From the NCBI GenBank assembly GCA_021772025.1, contig JAETNT010000008.1:1-64000 (forward strand): DNA of 64,000 nucleotides, in the 5' to 3' direction. Positions 25,253 to 34,821 of the stretch are shown here, in pieces. The notes beneath the pieces are model-generated. The model did no database searches and was not told the DNA's origin. It worked only from the letters and a program-made list of their open reading frames with translations. A program made the translations under genes and the position numbers. The stretch is from Enterocloster bolteae (GTDB taxonomy: Bacteria; Bacillota; Clostridia; Lachnospirales; Lachnospiraceae). Within the stretch, counting starts at the first letter, position 1. Each line of letters starts with the position of its first letter.

Positions 25253-26095
25253 ATGGACAAAGCAATCAAACGGTACTTTCCCATTTTCGTCCTGCCCACC
25301 CTTCTGGCATTTACCATGGGATTCATTGCTCCGTTTCTGGTAGGCGTATGGCTCTCTTTCTGCAAATTTACCACCATCAATGACGCCACATTTATCGGCT
25401 TCAGTAATTACGCTAAAATTCTTACAGACGGTACTTTCGTCCACGCACTGTGGTACACATCCCTGTTTACCATTGTCACTGTGGTGTTCATTAACTTTTT
25501 CGCATTTGCCATTGCTCTTCTTCTCACCAGAAAGATTCGGGGAACCAACCTGTTCCGCACCGTATTTTTCATGCCTAATTTGATTGGCGGTATTATTCTC
25601 GGCTATGTGTGGAGCCTGCTTTTAAACGGCGTGCTTTTGCAGATAGAACGGACCCTGACCTACTCTTCCGTATACGGCTTCTGGGGCCTGGTTATCCTTA
25701 TGTGCTGGCAGCAGATTGGATACATGATGATCATCTACATTGCCGGAATTCAAAATGTTCCGGGAGATTTGGTAGAAGCAGCTAAGATTGACGGAGCTAC
25801 CAGCTGGCAGATCCTTAAAAACGTGACTCTGCCTATGGTCATGCCTTCTATTACTATCTGTACCTTTTTAACCCTGACCAATAGTTTCAAACTGTTTGAT
25901 CAGAACCTGGCTCTGACCAACGGAGAACCATCTAACATGTCGGAACTTCTGGCTCTGAACATCTTCTCCACCTTCTACGGCCGAGCAGGCTGGGAAGGAG
26001 TCGGCCAAGCTAAAGCCGTAGTATTTTTCATCCTTGTAGGTATTATTGCCGTGACTCAAAATGTCCTCACCAGAAGAAAGGAGGTTGAACAGTAA
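25253..26095 (+). CDS. Carbohydrate ABC transporter permease, MalF/UgpA type
   Basis: 280 residues, six predicted membrane segments. The EAA loop is LVEAAKIDGATSWQILKNVTLPMVMPS near residues 180-207. It pairs with the next gene; the two overlap by one base (TAATG). Ribosome site AAAGGAAG. Confidence 0.94.
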   Translation: MDKAIKRYFPIFVLPTLLAFTMGFIAPFLVGVWLSFCKFTTINDATFIGFSNYAKILTDGTFVHALWYTSLFTIVTVVFINFFAFAIALLLTRKIRGTNLFRTVFFMPNLIGGIILGYVWSLLLNGVLLQIERTLTYSSVYGFWGLVILMCWQQIGYMMIIYIAGIQNVPGDLVEAAKIDGATSWQILKNVTLPMVMPSITICTFLTLTNSFKLFDQNLALTNGEPSNMSELLALNIFSTFYGRAGWEGVGQAKAVVFFILVGIIAVTQNVLTRRKEVEQ

Positions 26096-26934
26096 TGGGT
26101 AAAAAAAATACAGCACAAAATACGGCTCTGTCCATTTTCTTCTCTGTGCTCTCCATACTGTGGCTCTGCCCAATTGCCTTGGTTGTTTTAAACTCTTTTA
26201 AAAAGAAAGCATATATCAGCCGCCGGCCTTTTGCCATTCCCACAGATAAAATGTTTGTAGGACTGGAAAACTATATCAACGGTATTGAGAAAACCGGGTT
26301 CTTCGAAGCCTTTGGCTGGACCCTGTTCATCACTATCGGCTCTGTTTTCGTAATTATCCTGTGCACTTCCATGTGTGCCTGGTATATTGTCCGGGTAAAG
26401 AACACATTTACAAGCGTTTTCTACTACCTGTGCCTGTTTTCCATGATTGTGCCTTTCCAGATGGTTATGTTTCCTCTGTCAAAAATTGTAAATATGCTAA
26501 AGCTGAACACACCATGGGGACTTATTATCGTTTATCTTGGATTTGGAGCCGGACTGTCCGTATTCATGTTTACAGGCTTTGTAAAATCCATTCCTCTGGA
26601 GATCGAGGAAGCCGCCATGATTGACGGCTGTACCCCTATCCACACATTCTTTGACGTAGTTCTTCCCATTATGAAGCCTACCTGTGTCACGGTAGCCATT
26701 CTCCAGACCATGTGGATATGGAATGACTATCTGCTGCCCTACTTGAATCTGGATATGAAACGCTTTAAGACCGTGTCTATTGCCATCCAGTATCTGCGGG
26801 GAGGATATGGCTCTATTGATATGGGAGCCATGATGGGTGTGCTGGTTCTGGCCATTATTCCCATTATTATTTTCTATCTGTTCTGTCAAAAATACATCAT
26901 CGAGGGTGTAGTAGCCGGGGCAGTAAAGGGGTAA
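26095..26934 (+). CDS. Carbohydrate ABC transporter permease, MalG/UgpE type
   Basis: 279 residues, six predicted membrane segments. The EAA loop is EIEEAAMIDGCTPIHTFFDVVLPIMKP. It is translationally coupled to the upstream permease. No ATPase gene is present in this cluster, so a shared MsmX-type ATPase elsewhere is likely. Confidence 0.94.
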   Translation: MGKKNTAQNTALSIFFSVLSILWLCPIALVVLNSFKKKAYISRRPFAIPTDKMFVGLENYINGIEKTGFFEAFGWTLFITIGSVFVIILCTSMCAWYIVRVKNTFTSVFYYLCLFSMIVPFQMVMFPLSKIVNMLKLNTPWGLIIVYLGFGAGLSVFMFTGFVKSIPLEIEEAAMIDGCTPIHTFFDVVLPIMKPTCVTVAILQTMWIWNDYLLPYLNLDMKRFKTVSIAIQYLRGGYGSIDMGAMMGVLVLAIIPIIIFYLFCQKYIIEGVVAGAVKG

Positions 26935-26971
26935 ATTATACTCTATACCAAACAACAAAGAAGGGTTTTTC

Positions 26972-28000
26972 ATGGACAGTATTACGATTAAAGACGTAGC
27001 GAAAATCTGCGGTGTCGGTGTCAGCACCGTTTCCAGGGCCATTAATAATCATCCGGATATTAATGAGGAAACGAAAAATATGGTACTCCAGGTTATTCGG
27101 GAACAAAATTATATCCCGAATAACAGTGCCAGAAATTTAAAACGCGCGGTTTCCAGGACCATTGTGGTCTTGATAAAAGGTATTGACAATCCCTTTTTCA
27201 GTGCTATGATAAAAATTTTCGGGGAGGAAATCCAAAACCGGCGGTATTCCTTCCTTTTGCACCGGGTTGACAGCGGGGAAAATGAAGTGGATGTGGCTAT
27301 GGAAGTAATAAAGGAAAAAAAGCCCAGAGGAATTATTTTTCTGGGAGGATGTTTTTCCAACAGTCAAAAAAAACTGGAACAGTTGGATATTCCTTTCGTT
27401 CTGTCCACTATTGCCTCCACTGAAGAAATGAATGGGTATCAGTTTTCCAGCATATCTGTGGATGATATGGCGGAAAGCTACAAAATGGTCAGCTATCTCT
27501 GCAGACAGGGGCATAAAAAAATCGGCATCCTGGCCGCTACCCCTGATGATGAAAGCATTGGAAAGCTAAGGCTTCTGGGATACCAAAAAGCCCTTTTGGA
27601 TCACAATATCACGCCTGATCCTAAATGGATTTTTTATAGTGATGAGGATATTGAATGTTATACTATGGGGAACGGATATCGCCAGATGCAGAAAGTACTG
27701 GCCTCGGATCAAGAGCTTACGGCCTTGTTTGCCGTATCAGACAGTGTGGCTATCGGAGCCTGCAAGGCGGTATTTGATGCAGGGAAATCTGTGCCGGATG
27801 ACTACTCGATTGCCGGTTTTGACGGCTTAGATATCGCCCATTACTATAATCCAGCCATTACCACAATACGTCAGCCAGTGGAAGATATGGCCCTGGCTAC
27901 CATTAAAATTCTGTTCGACATGATTCGGAATAAGGCTCAAAACCAGCGAAAAGTGTTCCAGGGTGAACTGATTGTAGGAAATTCCACAAAAAAGCAGTAA
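26972..28000 (+). CDS. LacI family transcriptional regulator
   Basis: 342 residues. The N-terminal helix-turn-helix and hinge (ITIKDVAKICGVGVSTVSRA) are followed by a periplasmic-binding-protein-like effector domain with FAVSDSVAIGACKAVFDAG and IAGFDGLDIAHYYNPAITTIRQP. As the last gene of the operon it probably represses its own cluster through the operator at 23549-23573. Effector unknown, presumably the imported sugar. Confidence 0.93.
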   Translation: MDSITIKDVAKICGVGVSTVSRAINNHPDINEETKNMVLQVIREQNYIPNNSARNLKRAVSRTIVVLIKGIDNPFFSAMIKIFGEEIQNRRYSFLLHRVDSGENEVDVAMEVIKEKKPRGIIFLGGCFSNSQKKLEQLDIPFVLSTIASTEEMNGYQFSSISVDDMAESYKMVSYLCRQGHKKIGILAATPDDESIGKLRLLGYQKALLDHNITPDPKWIFYSDEDIECYTMGNGYRQMQKVLASDQELTALFAVSDSVAIGACKAVFDAGKSVPDDYSIAGFDGLDIAHYYNPAITTIRQPVEDMALATIKILFDMIRNKAQNQRKVFQGELIVGNSTKKQ

Positions 28001-28003
28001 GGC

Positions 28004-28024
28004 TCCGGGGGAGACGCCCCCGGA
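28004..28024. terminator. Hairpin between convergent lacI-type and MATE genes
   Basis: TCCGGGGG/CCCCCGGA is a perfect 8-bp stem with a 5-base loop. It sits right after the LacI stop and before the end of the convergent MATE gene. The T-tract is weak on both sides (TTCTGTT on plus). Confidence 0.5.
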
Positions 28025-28030
28025 TTCTGT

Positions 28031-29386
28031 TCAGCCAATCAGCCGGTTCATCCATGCCCTTTTCCGAAATACCCAAAGGGATATTCCCAGGCGGACACAC
28101 TCTTCCATAGACAAAATAAAGTAGACTAAATAGATGGGAAAATGCAGGACAAACGCGCTGATAAGCGCTAGAGGAACGCCGAAAATCCAGGTGCCCGCCA
28201 GGTCTATCGCCATAATATATTTTGTTTTTCCGCCGCTTCGCAGAATACCTCCGCCAAGAATCATATTTTCAACCTTTACAGGAGCTATCACTGCATAGGC
28301 AATCAGACTTTTGGCCGCCAACACTTTTACCTCCTCCTCCACCTGGTAGATTTCCACATAAAAGAGACGGCCAAAAGCCACGAGGGCAGAGAGGAACAGA
28401 GAGCTAATCAGCCCATAGAACATCAGCTTTTTTGATTCTTCATAAGCTTCTTCAGTCTGTCCTTCGCCAAGTCGCTTTCCAATCATTACCCCTGCTGCCT
28501 GGGACAATCCGCACAGAGCTCCTGTCATCATTCCCTGGATCGGATTATTTAGGCTCATCGCCGCACTGGAAGCCAGTCCCATATGCCCATAGACGGCAGC
28601 GTAGCTATTCTCTCCCAGACTCCACATGAATTCGCATATCAAAATCGGAAATAGTATTGCCCCATATTGTTTCCACTGGAAAGCTTCTTTTTTTCCATAC
28701 TCTTCCTTCCCCCTGTATCTGCTGCAGAAATGCAGCATGACTGTGATTATGGCCATGTTCACCCACTGAGAAATTACGGTGGCCGCTGCTGCTCCTCTAA
28801 CTCCCATAGGTTTGATTCCAAACTTTCCAAAAATCAAAATGTAATTAAGTAAAGTGTTTAAAACTGCAGAAATTATGCTTGCATATAAGGGAAGGGATGC
28901 CCTTTCCATACACCTCAGCATAACTGACCCCAGAACAGCCCCGGCAGAAGGGAGAAATGCCGCTGCTGTTATAGCCAAATATCCTGCTCCTGCTTCTATA
29001 ACTCCGCCGTCTGCCGTGTAAAGTTTCAAAATATTCTCGGAAAAACATATGCAAACCAAGGTAAATACCGCCGATATCCCCATAGCTGCCATGAGATTTA
29101 TTAAAAAGCTCCTTCTAACCTCTCTTCTATTTTTTTGACCCATATATTGGGAAATCATGATTCCTGAAACAGCCCCTATGGCTGAAACCACTACAGATAA
29201 TATGTAGGAAAACTTCCCCGCCATGCCCACGCCTGCTACCCCGGCACTTCCCAGCTGTCCAATCATCACTTGGTCAGCCATGGCAAAGGAAGATTGAAGC
29301 ATGGATTGAAGTGCCACAGGTACCGCTATCCCGCAAACATTCCCAAAGAAACCCTGTGTCTGCTCCGTTAAGTTTTTCGTTTTCAT
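28031..29386 (-). CDS. MATE family efflux transporter
   Basis: 451 residues, about twelve membrane segments. MatE domain features are AVPVALQSMLQSSFAMADQVMIGQLG and GVGMAGKFSYILSVVVSAIGAVSGIMISQYMGQKNR in the first half, with SAAMSLNNPIQGMMTGALCGLSQAAGVMIGKRLGEG in the second. It exports cationic compounds in exchange for Na+ or H+ by family precedent; the substrate is unknown. Ribosome site GGAGAG. Confidence 0.92.
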   Translation of the reverse strand: MKTKNLTEQTQGFFGNVCGIAVPVALQSMLQSSFAMADQVMIGQLGSAGVAGVGMAGKFSYILSVVVSAIGAVSGIMISQYMGQKNRREVRRSFLINLMAAMGISAVFTLVCICFSENILKLYTADGGVIEAGAGYLAITAAAFLPSAGAVLGSVMLRCMERASLPLYASIISAVLNTLLNYILIFGKFGIKPMGVRGAAAATVISQWVNMAIITVMLHFCSRYRGKEEYGKKEAFQWKQYGAILFPILICEFMWSLGENSYAAVYGHMGLASSAAMSLNNPIQGMMTGALCGLSQAAGVMIGKRLGEGQTEEAYEESKKLMFYGLISSLFLSALVAFGRLFYVEIYQVEEEVKVLAAKSLIAYAVIAPVKVENMILGGGILRSGGKTKYIMAIDLAGTWIFGVPLALISAFVLHFPIYLVYFILSMEECVRLGISLWVFRKRAWMNRLIG

Positions 29387-29504
29387 TCTATAATTCTCTC
29401 CTTTTCGTTCTTTCCATGTTTCATAAGACTCAGTGCACTGAAACTTTACAGATCCATTATACTTCTATCCCATCCCTACATCAAAGGTTAAACGCATAAC
29501 CTAT

Positions 29505-29555
29505 GCTAAAAATAAAAGGCCGCATTTGTGAATAATTCACAAACATAGCCTTATT
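29505..29555 (-). terminator. Terminator after the LacI regulator gene
   Basis: On the minus strand AAGGC...TTTGTGAA/TTCACAAA...GCCTT forms an interrupted stem (29516-29552), followed by TTTTATTTTT. Confidence 0.6.
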
Positions 29556-29557
29556 AA

Positions 29558-30550
29558 TTATGTGCTTTCCCTTTTTATCAATTCCACAGGAAGCAAAACC
29601 TCTGATTGTGTTTTTCTATTCTCTTTCAAATCTCTTAATTTCTCCAAAGCCGCAGCCGCCCGCTTTCCCGCATCCTGATGAACGGTTGTCAAAGCCGGAT
29701 ACACCATGCGGCACATAGGAACATCGTCAAATCCTGCTACAGCCATCTGGTCAGGCACGTTTATTCCTCTCTCCGTAAGAAATTTCATCAATTCTATGGC
29801 ATAAAAGTCCGATACTGCAAAAACTGCAGGATAAGACAAAATTGTCTTCCACCTGTTTTCGTAAAATACCAAACGCTCTTTCTTTTCCATCGGGATCTTC
29901 ATAAAATCAGCCGTTCCTTTTAAGCCTGCACAAAATCCCTCATATCGCTGCCGATCCATGCAGATTTCATTGTCTGCAATGCAGAGGGCCTTTTCACAGC
30001 CCTTTTCCCGAAAATGATTTCCTACCTGAAACCCTCCGTCAAAATTGTCAATACCAATGTTGCATATATTTTCTCCGCAAACATCATACCCGTCATAAAT
30101 TACAAAAGGAATCCGCATATGGTTTCTAAGATATGCATAGTCCTGCCGGCAAAAGCCAATCAGCACCAGCCCCTCCACGTTCCACATAGAAGCAAATCGG
30201 ATGATTTCCCCTGGTTCCTTTGTTTGCTTTACCATCATAAATAAATTGTTCTTCTCAATCTCCCGGCACAGGCTATTAAGGGCCATAGATATAAACCCGT
30301 CCTCCAGAGTGTGATTTTCATATTTCTCATGGTCATGGATTACCACGCCAATGATGGAGGAAGTATTCTGTGCCAGAAGGATTGCCGCCATGCTGGGAAT
30401 ATACTGCCGTTCTTCCAAAGCTGTCAGTACCCGCTGTACCGTCCTGTCCGATACTTTCTTCGTCTTTCCGTGAAGCACATTGGACACCGTTGCTGTGCTA
30501 AGCCCCAATTCCTCCGCTATATCGCTGATTCTCACCCGCGGCTTCTCCAT
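29558..30550 (-). CDS. LacI family transcriptional regulator
   Basis: 330 residues. The HTH region (VRISDIAEELGLSTATVSNVLHGKTKKVSDRTVQ) is followed by a sugar-binding-like domain (VIYDGYDVCGENICNIGIDNFDGG; VAGFDDVPMCRMVYPALTTVHQD). It starts 12 bases after the histidine phosphatase gene, so the two are probably cotranscribed. No sugar transporter sits directly with it, so its target is uncertain. Ribosome site AAAGGAG. Confidence 0.92.
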   Translation of the reverse strand: MEKPRVRISDIAEELGLSTATVSNVLHGKTKKVSDRTVQRVLTALEERQYIPSMAAILLAQNTSSIIGVVIHDHEKYENHTLEDGFISMALNSLCREIEKNNLFMMVKQTKEPGEIIRFASMWNVEGLVLIGFCRQDYAYLRNHMRIPFVIYDGYDVCGENICNIGIDNFDGGFQVGNHFREKGCEKALCIADNEICMDRQRYEGFCAGLKGTADFMKIPMEKKERLVFYENRWKTILSYPAVFAVSDFYAIELMKFLTERGINVPDQMAVAGFDDVPMCRMVYPALTTVHQDAGKRAAAALEKLRDLKENRKTQSEVLLPVELIKREST

Positions 30551-30562
30551 AGCCTTTCTCCT

Positions 30563-31294
30563 TTAATCATGCCTTTGCTCTTCATTTCCAAAAGTCTCGC
30601 AGAATCTGGCGGCAAAGGACGGCTCCCGTCCTCCTGCGTAGAGATGGGAGGTATCCCCGAAGGCCAGCATGCGAAAGCTTGCAATCCCCTGCCGTCTCTC
30701 CTCCGTGGCCAAAGTCGTCACCGAAGACGGCGCTGCACAGAGGCCATGCCAAAGGCACATTGGGGAAATGCCTAACAGATGGCTCAGCAGTACGCACTCT
30801 ACCCCAAAGTGACAGAACAGCGCCACCTTGTCCTCGTTTGGCCTCACAGCCCGGTAACAGGCCCCGTCCCGCTGATAGCCGTGGTCTGCCAACACCTGAT
30901 CCAAACCGGCCCAGACCCACTCCGCTGTCTGCCTTACATTAGCTGTCTCAAAAGTTTCCGTACTGCTCCACAACTCCCTGTCAAAATGCCTGCTCTCTTT
31001 CGTCCAATCCTGAGGCAGCCAATCCCAGCAGATAGAAAAGCGCTCCGGCCTGTCCGGCCTGCGGATCTGAGGCGCAAACTCCCGCAGCCATGGCTCCTCT
31101 TTGGCCTCCTGCCCCAGCTTTTTTAAGGTCAGAGAAGCCGTATCCTTAGCCCTGCCCAGGGGAGATACGTAAAAAGATTTTATGTTTTCTTTTGTCAGCC
31201 GTTCCGATAAAAGCTCTGCCTCCTGCCAGCCGGCGGGAGTAAGGGAGTCGATGGTATAGTCAGGATCGGCGTGTCTTATAATAAGTAATTTCAT
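30563..31294 (-). CDS. Histidine phosphatase (phosphoglycerate mutase-like) family protein
   Basis: 243 residues. The catalytic His motif LLIIRHADPDYT is at the N-terminus (RHA in place of the common RHG), with YVSPLGRAKDTASLT and the distal FCHFGVECVLLSHLLG containing the second His. Substrate unknown. Local GC is about 60 percent by hand count of one 60-base block (37 of 60), clearly above the neighbouring genes, so recent acquisition is possible. Confidence 0.88.
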   Translation of the reverse strand: MKLLIIRHADPDYTIDSLTPAGWQEAELLSERLTKENIKSFYVSPLGRAKDTASLTLKKLGQEAKEEPWLREFAPQIRRPDRPERFSICWDWLPQDWTKESRHFDRELWSSTETFETANVRQTAEWVWAGLDQVLADHGYQRDGACYRAVRPNEDKVALFCHFGVECVLLSHLLGISPMCLWHGLCAAPSSVTTLATEERRQGIASFRMLAFGDTSHLYAGGREPSFAARFCETFGNEEQRHD

Positions 31295-31405
31295 TGCTAT
31301 GGCTCCTTAGTTTTTATCATATCTTTTCATACTTTCCATTTTCAGAAAGACCATACTCTTTAAGAAGCTGCCGGCAAAATTCTGCATCTTCATATTTGTG
31401 ATTCC

Positions 31406-31434
31406 ATCTTATCATATCCCTTATTTACAGTCAA
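31406..31434 (-). promoter_or_regulatory. Promoter of the histidine phosphatase-LacI pair
   Basis: On the minus strand -35 TTGACT (31429-31434), 17-base spacer, -10 TAAGAT (31406-31411), about 110 bases before the phosphatase start. Confidence 0.55.
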
Positions 31435-31547
31435 TGAACAGCCGCTGTCCCCCTAAACATAATCTTATTGGGCAGGAGGCCGCCCATTATTTGAGCAGCT
31501 GACCTCCCACACCACTACATTCGTATAAAAGAAGGTTTTCTATTGCA

Positions 31548-33077
31548 CTATTTCATATACTTCATTGCACGTTTATACTCACTTGGCGTACACCCGCAGC
31601 AAGAACGAAAAACCTGACTGAAATAGTGGGGATTCTTGCCAAAACCAGTGGCTTCGCATAATTCATAGATTTTAATATCCGGCTGCTTTTCAATTAATTT
31701 TTTAGCATAGTCCATACGCAAATCCATCACATATCTTGTGAATGCAATCCCTGTTTCTTTTTTAAAAAGTTTTCCGAAATAGTCCGGATGAATAAAAAGA
31801 ACAGTTCCGGCTACTGCAGCTATAGAGAGCTCTTCATCAGCCAGATGTTCGTGCACATACAGCATTGCTTTTCTAACGATACCGCTAAAATTCGCCAAAT
31901 TCCGTTCTGATCTACTGGTTTCCCACTGGGTTAAAAATTGACGCAGTATGGCCGCAAGTCCGTTAAAATCAGTATAGGCGCTTGTCATCAGTAATTCAAT
32001 AATTCCAGTTTCACGAACATGTTCGTTTATATATTTAGCTAAAATAAGATAAAGTCTGACACAGTAGGTTCTGCATTCTTCCGGAGGTTTATTTAAAAGG
32101 CGTAGATTCTCGATCACTTTTTCCATTTCTCTTAATGCGGATTCCGCATCTCCTCTTTTTACAGACTCTTCCAATGCATCAAAGCTCAGATCTCCTTCTA
32201 TAGATTTCGTTTCCGGCTCGGACAAAACACAAAAATGATCATGGTAAAAACGATATGAGGATATTCTGGTCAGAACGCCGTAACGTTCAGACAAAACTTC
32301 CCCCGGACTGACTAAAATCCAAGATACAGAAAAAGGGTATTCATTTTCTTCACTCCATTCCCTGAACTCTGACAAAATCTTGTTAAAATCCATTGCTTCC
32401 TGATTTACCGCTAATACGACTTGACTCATAAACAATGTAACAACCGCTCTGGTATCTCTGCAGGATCCCAGTACAATCTGCTTTATGTTTTCTAACAGGA
32501 GATTAAGACCTGACAGATTTTCCTCCTCCAAATCGCAGGGAATACATTCCGCCAAAATATAGTAAGGCCCCAGCAAGCGATCAATTCGATCATTTTTCCT
32601 TCCTCCCAGCAATCCATGTTCCAACAACCGGGCATTTGCGTCTCGAATCGTTTGCCTTACTGTCCCTCGAAGCATTTCGTCCCGTTGCCGCGCTTCCTTC
32701 TTTTCTTCTAATTCATAAAAAATTCTGGTAATTGTGTCCGTTAAGTCTAACTGAGAAATTGGCTTCAGCAAATAATCTACAACTCCATAATGGATAGCTT
32801 CCTTCGCATAAGCAAAAGAATCATAGCCTGATAAAACAACTGTCGGAATGTCCGGATACACTTTCCGCATTTGAGAGATAAATTCCAGCCCGTCCATTTC
32901 CGGCATCTGAATATCCGTGATAACCAGATCAAATCGATACTGTTCCATTAATTCCAGGGCTTGCAAACCAGTCATAGCCGCAACAGGTTCCATATCAAGA
33001 GAAAGCCAGATTGGCAATCTCATGATTCCATTTAGAATAATACGTTCATCATCTACAATCAGTACCCGGTATTTCAA
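31548..33077 (-). CDS. Response regulator, AraC type (YesN-like)
   Basis: About 509 residues. The N-terminal receiver domain has phospho-acceptor D55 in LVITDIQMPEMDG and the Lys in DYLLKP. A long middle region follows, then a C-terminal AraC double HTH (HPDYFGKLFKKETGIAFTRYV; ATGFGKNPHYFSQVFR). I chose the TTG at 33077 because AGGAGG stands 9 bases before it, and it overlaps the kinase stop as TTGA. An ATG at 33119 lies inside the kinase gene and lacks a ribosome site. It presumably activates the sugar operon it ends. Confidence 0.92.
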   Translation of the reverse strand: MKYRVLIVDDERIILNGIMRLPIWLSLDMEPVAAMTGLQALELMEQYRFDLVITDIQMPEMDGLEFISQMRKVYPDIPTVVLSGYDSFAYAKEAIHYGVVDYLLKPISQLDLTDTITRIFYELEEKKEARQRDEMLRGTVRQTIRDANARLLEHGLLGGRKNDRIDRLLGPYYILAECIPCDLEEENLSGLNLLLENIKQIVLGSCRDTRAVVTLFMSQVVLAVNQEAMDFNKILSEFREWSEENEYPFSVSWILVSPGEVLSERYGVLTRISSYRFYHDHFCVLSEPETKSIEGDLSFDALEESVKRGDAESALREMEKVIENLRLLNKPPEECRTYCVRLYLILAKYINEHVRETGIIELLMTSAYTDFNGLAAILRQFLTQWETSRSERNLANFSGIVRKAMLYVHEHLADEELSIAAVAGTVLFIHPDYFGKLFKKETGIAFTRYVMDLRMDYAKKLIEKQPDIKIYELCEATGFGKNPHYFSQVFRSCCGCTPSEYKRAMKYMK

Positions 33078-34819
33078 CTGCTTGTACCTCCTGGCTGACC
33101 GATACACATGGTGATCCATGTCCCCTGTCCTTTTTTTGAATATATTTTTAACCCGCTCCCTGATCCGCCAAGCATTTGAATGCGCTCTTCAATATTCAGA
33201 AGACCAATTCCCGTATTGCCCAGTACCTTTCGTTCTCTGATCTGTGTTAATATCTGTTTCGGAATTCCCGGTCCATTATCCCAAATACAAAGAATCAAAC
33301 AATCTCCCTTTTTTCTTGCATGAATTTCAATCACACACGGCTTCATCGTAGCTTCTGCCGCATATTTCACTGAATTTTCCAAAATCGGCTGGAGAGAAAG
33401 CTTCGGGATCTTTAAATTCATGCATTCATCCGGAATAGAGAATGTCACATCCAGCCGTTCCTCCAGCCGTATTTTTTGAATCGTTATATAACAAGATAAA
33501 AGCGCCAGTTCTTCACTTAGAGGGATCAGATATTGCTGCTGTTTTGTCGCTTCACGAAAGAGAGTTGCCAGAGACTGTACCATGCTTGATATTTCAGGCC
33601 GTCCGCTGTCCATAGCTAACCAATTAATGGTATCCAGTGTATTATAAAGAAAATGAGGATTAATCTGCGCCTGCAGAACTTTAATCTGATACTCTTTCTC
33701 CTTGATTGTTCTTAAATAATTATCTTCCACCAGGCGTCCGATCTCTCCTGTCATAAGATTAAAATTAGCTGCCAGTTCCTCAAATTCCCTTATATCTGTA
33801 TCCAAAAGTTTTCTGTCAATCTGTACAGAAAAATCTCCTTGTTCTACTGCTTTCATTTTTCTGCTCAAAAACGCAATAGGTGCAGTTATATGGTGAACCA
33901 CTCGTGCTGTTGCCAAAAATGATACTATCAGTATGAGTAAAATTGCAATTGTAAAGAACATCATCAAAGTATTTGTCGATGTCATCATTTCACTGTATCT
34001 TTCATACCCCAGATAAGTGATGCCAGAAAATTCTGATCCTGATTCTTCTTTAAAATACAGTCCGTTTTTTTCTTGTATCACTGCATCCAATAACTCTGGG
34101 TTACTAAAGATTTGTTTATCTCCGGCGTAAATGGGACTTCCTTTATAAAAAATAACGATATTTCCTTTTACAAGACTACCCTGACGGCTTTCCGCCATCA
34201 TCTTATCCAGATTCACACGAATCAAAATCATTCCCAGCGGACTATGTCCACCAAATGGAGTGTCGTAGAGTTCTCTCCCATAAAGCAGCTCCCGTCCATT
34301 TCCCCGCTCCAGCCACACAGGTTCCGTTGGCGAGAGCCGTGACTCCATCAGAGAGTGTATTTTCACCTGTTCTTCATCTGTCAGATTATCGTTCAGACTT
34401 CCTGTTGCATACTGATGCCCTTCCTGATCTGTTACAATAATAGAAACAGCATCATTTGCCACCAAAGAGCCGGTTATAAGGCGATAATATAAATCATCTA
34501 TTAATGTATAACGATCTTCACTCTCCTGATTAGCAGCCCGAAGCGCTTCTTTGACCGTCTTATCATTCATAATATTGAATGCTATATTTTCAATAAAGTG
34601 CAGTGTATTTTCTATATTCGAAAAAGAGGCTTCAAATACATTAGAAGTCTCCGTTTCAATATTCTGGCGATAAATCTGTTGTGACAGAATGACGCCAGCG
34701 CCTGCAATCAAAAAAAATATAATAAGATCCATCCACATGAGCTGCATCATTTTGTGATGCAGCCCTTTTTCCTTCTTCTTTATGATGTCCTCCTTCTGAT
34801 ATTCAGAGCCGTCCGGCAT
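33074..34819 (-). CDS. Sensor histidine kinase, YesM type
   Basis: 581 residues. One membrane segment (about 29-47), a large extracytoplasmic sensor domain (to about 290), a second segment (about 290-315) and a HAMP linker. The His_kinase block carries QAQINPHFLYNTLDTINWLAM, with phospho-acceptor His, and a C-terminal HATPase_c domain (WDNGPGIPKQ, GNTGIGLLNIEERIQMLGG). It is followed by its response regulator with a 4-base overlap. It probably senses the sugar or its binding protein outside the cell. The ATG at 34819 has only a weak ribosome site. Confidence 0.92.
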   Translation of the reverse strand: MPDGSEYQKEDIIKKKEKGLHHKMMQLMWMDLIIFFLIAGAGVILSQQIYRQNIETETSNVFEASFSNIENTLHFIENIAFNIMNDKTVKEALRAANQESEDRYTLIDDLYYRLITGSLVANDAVSIIVTDQEGHQYATGSLNDNLTDEEQVKIHSLMESRLSPTEPVWLERGNGRELLYGRELYDTPFGGHSPLGMILIRVNLDKMMAESRQGSLVKGNIVIFYKGSPIYAGDKQIFSNPELLDAVIQEKNGLYFKEESGSEFSGITYLGYERYSEMMTSTNTLMMFFTIAILLILIVSFLATARVVHHITAPIAFLSRKMKAVEQGDFSVQIDRKLLDTDIREFEELAANFNLMTGEIGRLVEDNYLRTIKEKEYQIKVLQAQINPHFLYNTLDTINWLAMDSGRPEISSMVQSLATLFREATKQQQYLIPLSEELALLSCYITIQKIRLEERLDVTFSIPDECMNLKIPKLSLQPILENSVKYAAEATMKPCVIEIHARKKGDCLILCIWDNGPGIPKQILTQIRERKVLGNTGIGLLNIEERIQMLGGSGSGLKIYSKKGQGTWITMCIGQPGGTSS

Positions 34820-34821
34820 CT

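Noticed and set aside
26497-27042. 181-codon minus-strand open frame
   Set aside because: It spans the MalG-type permease and the start of the LacI gene in antisense, and its sequence has no domain pattern.
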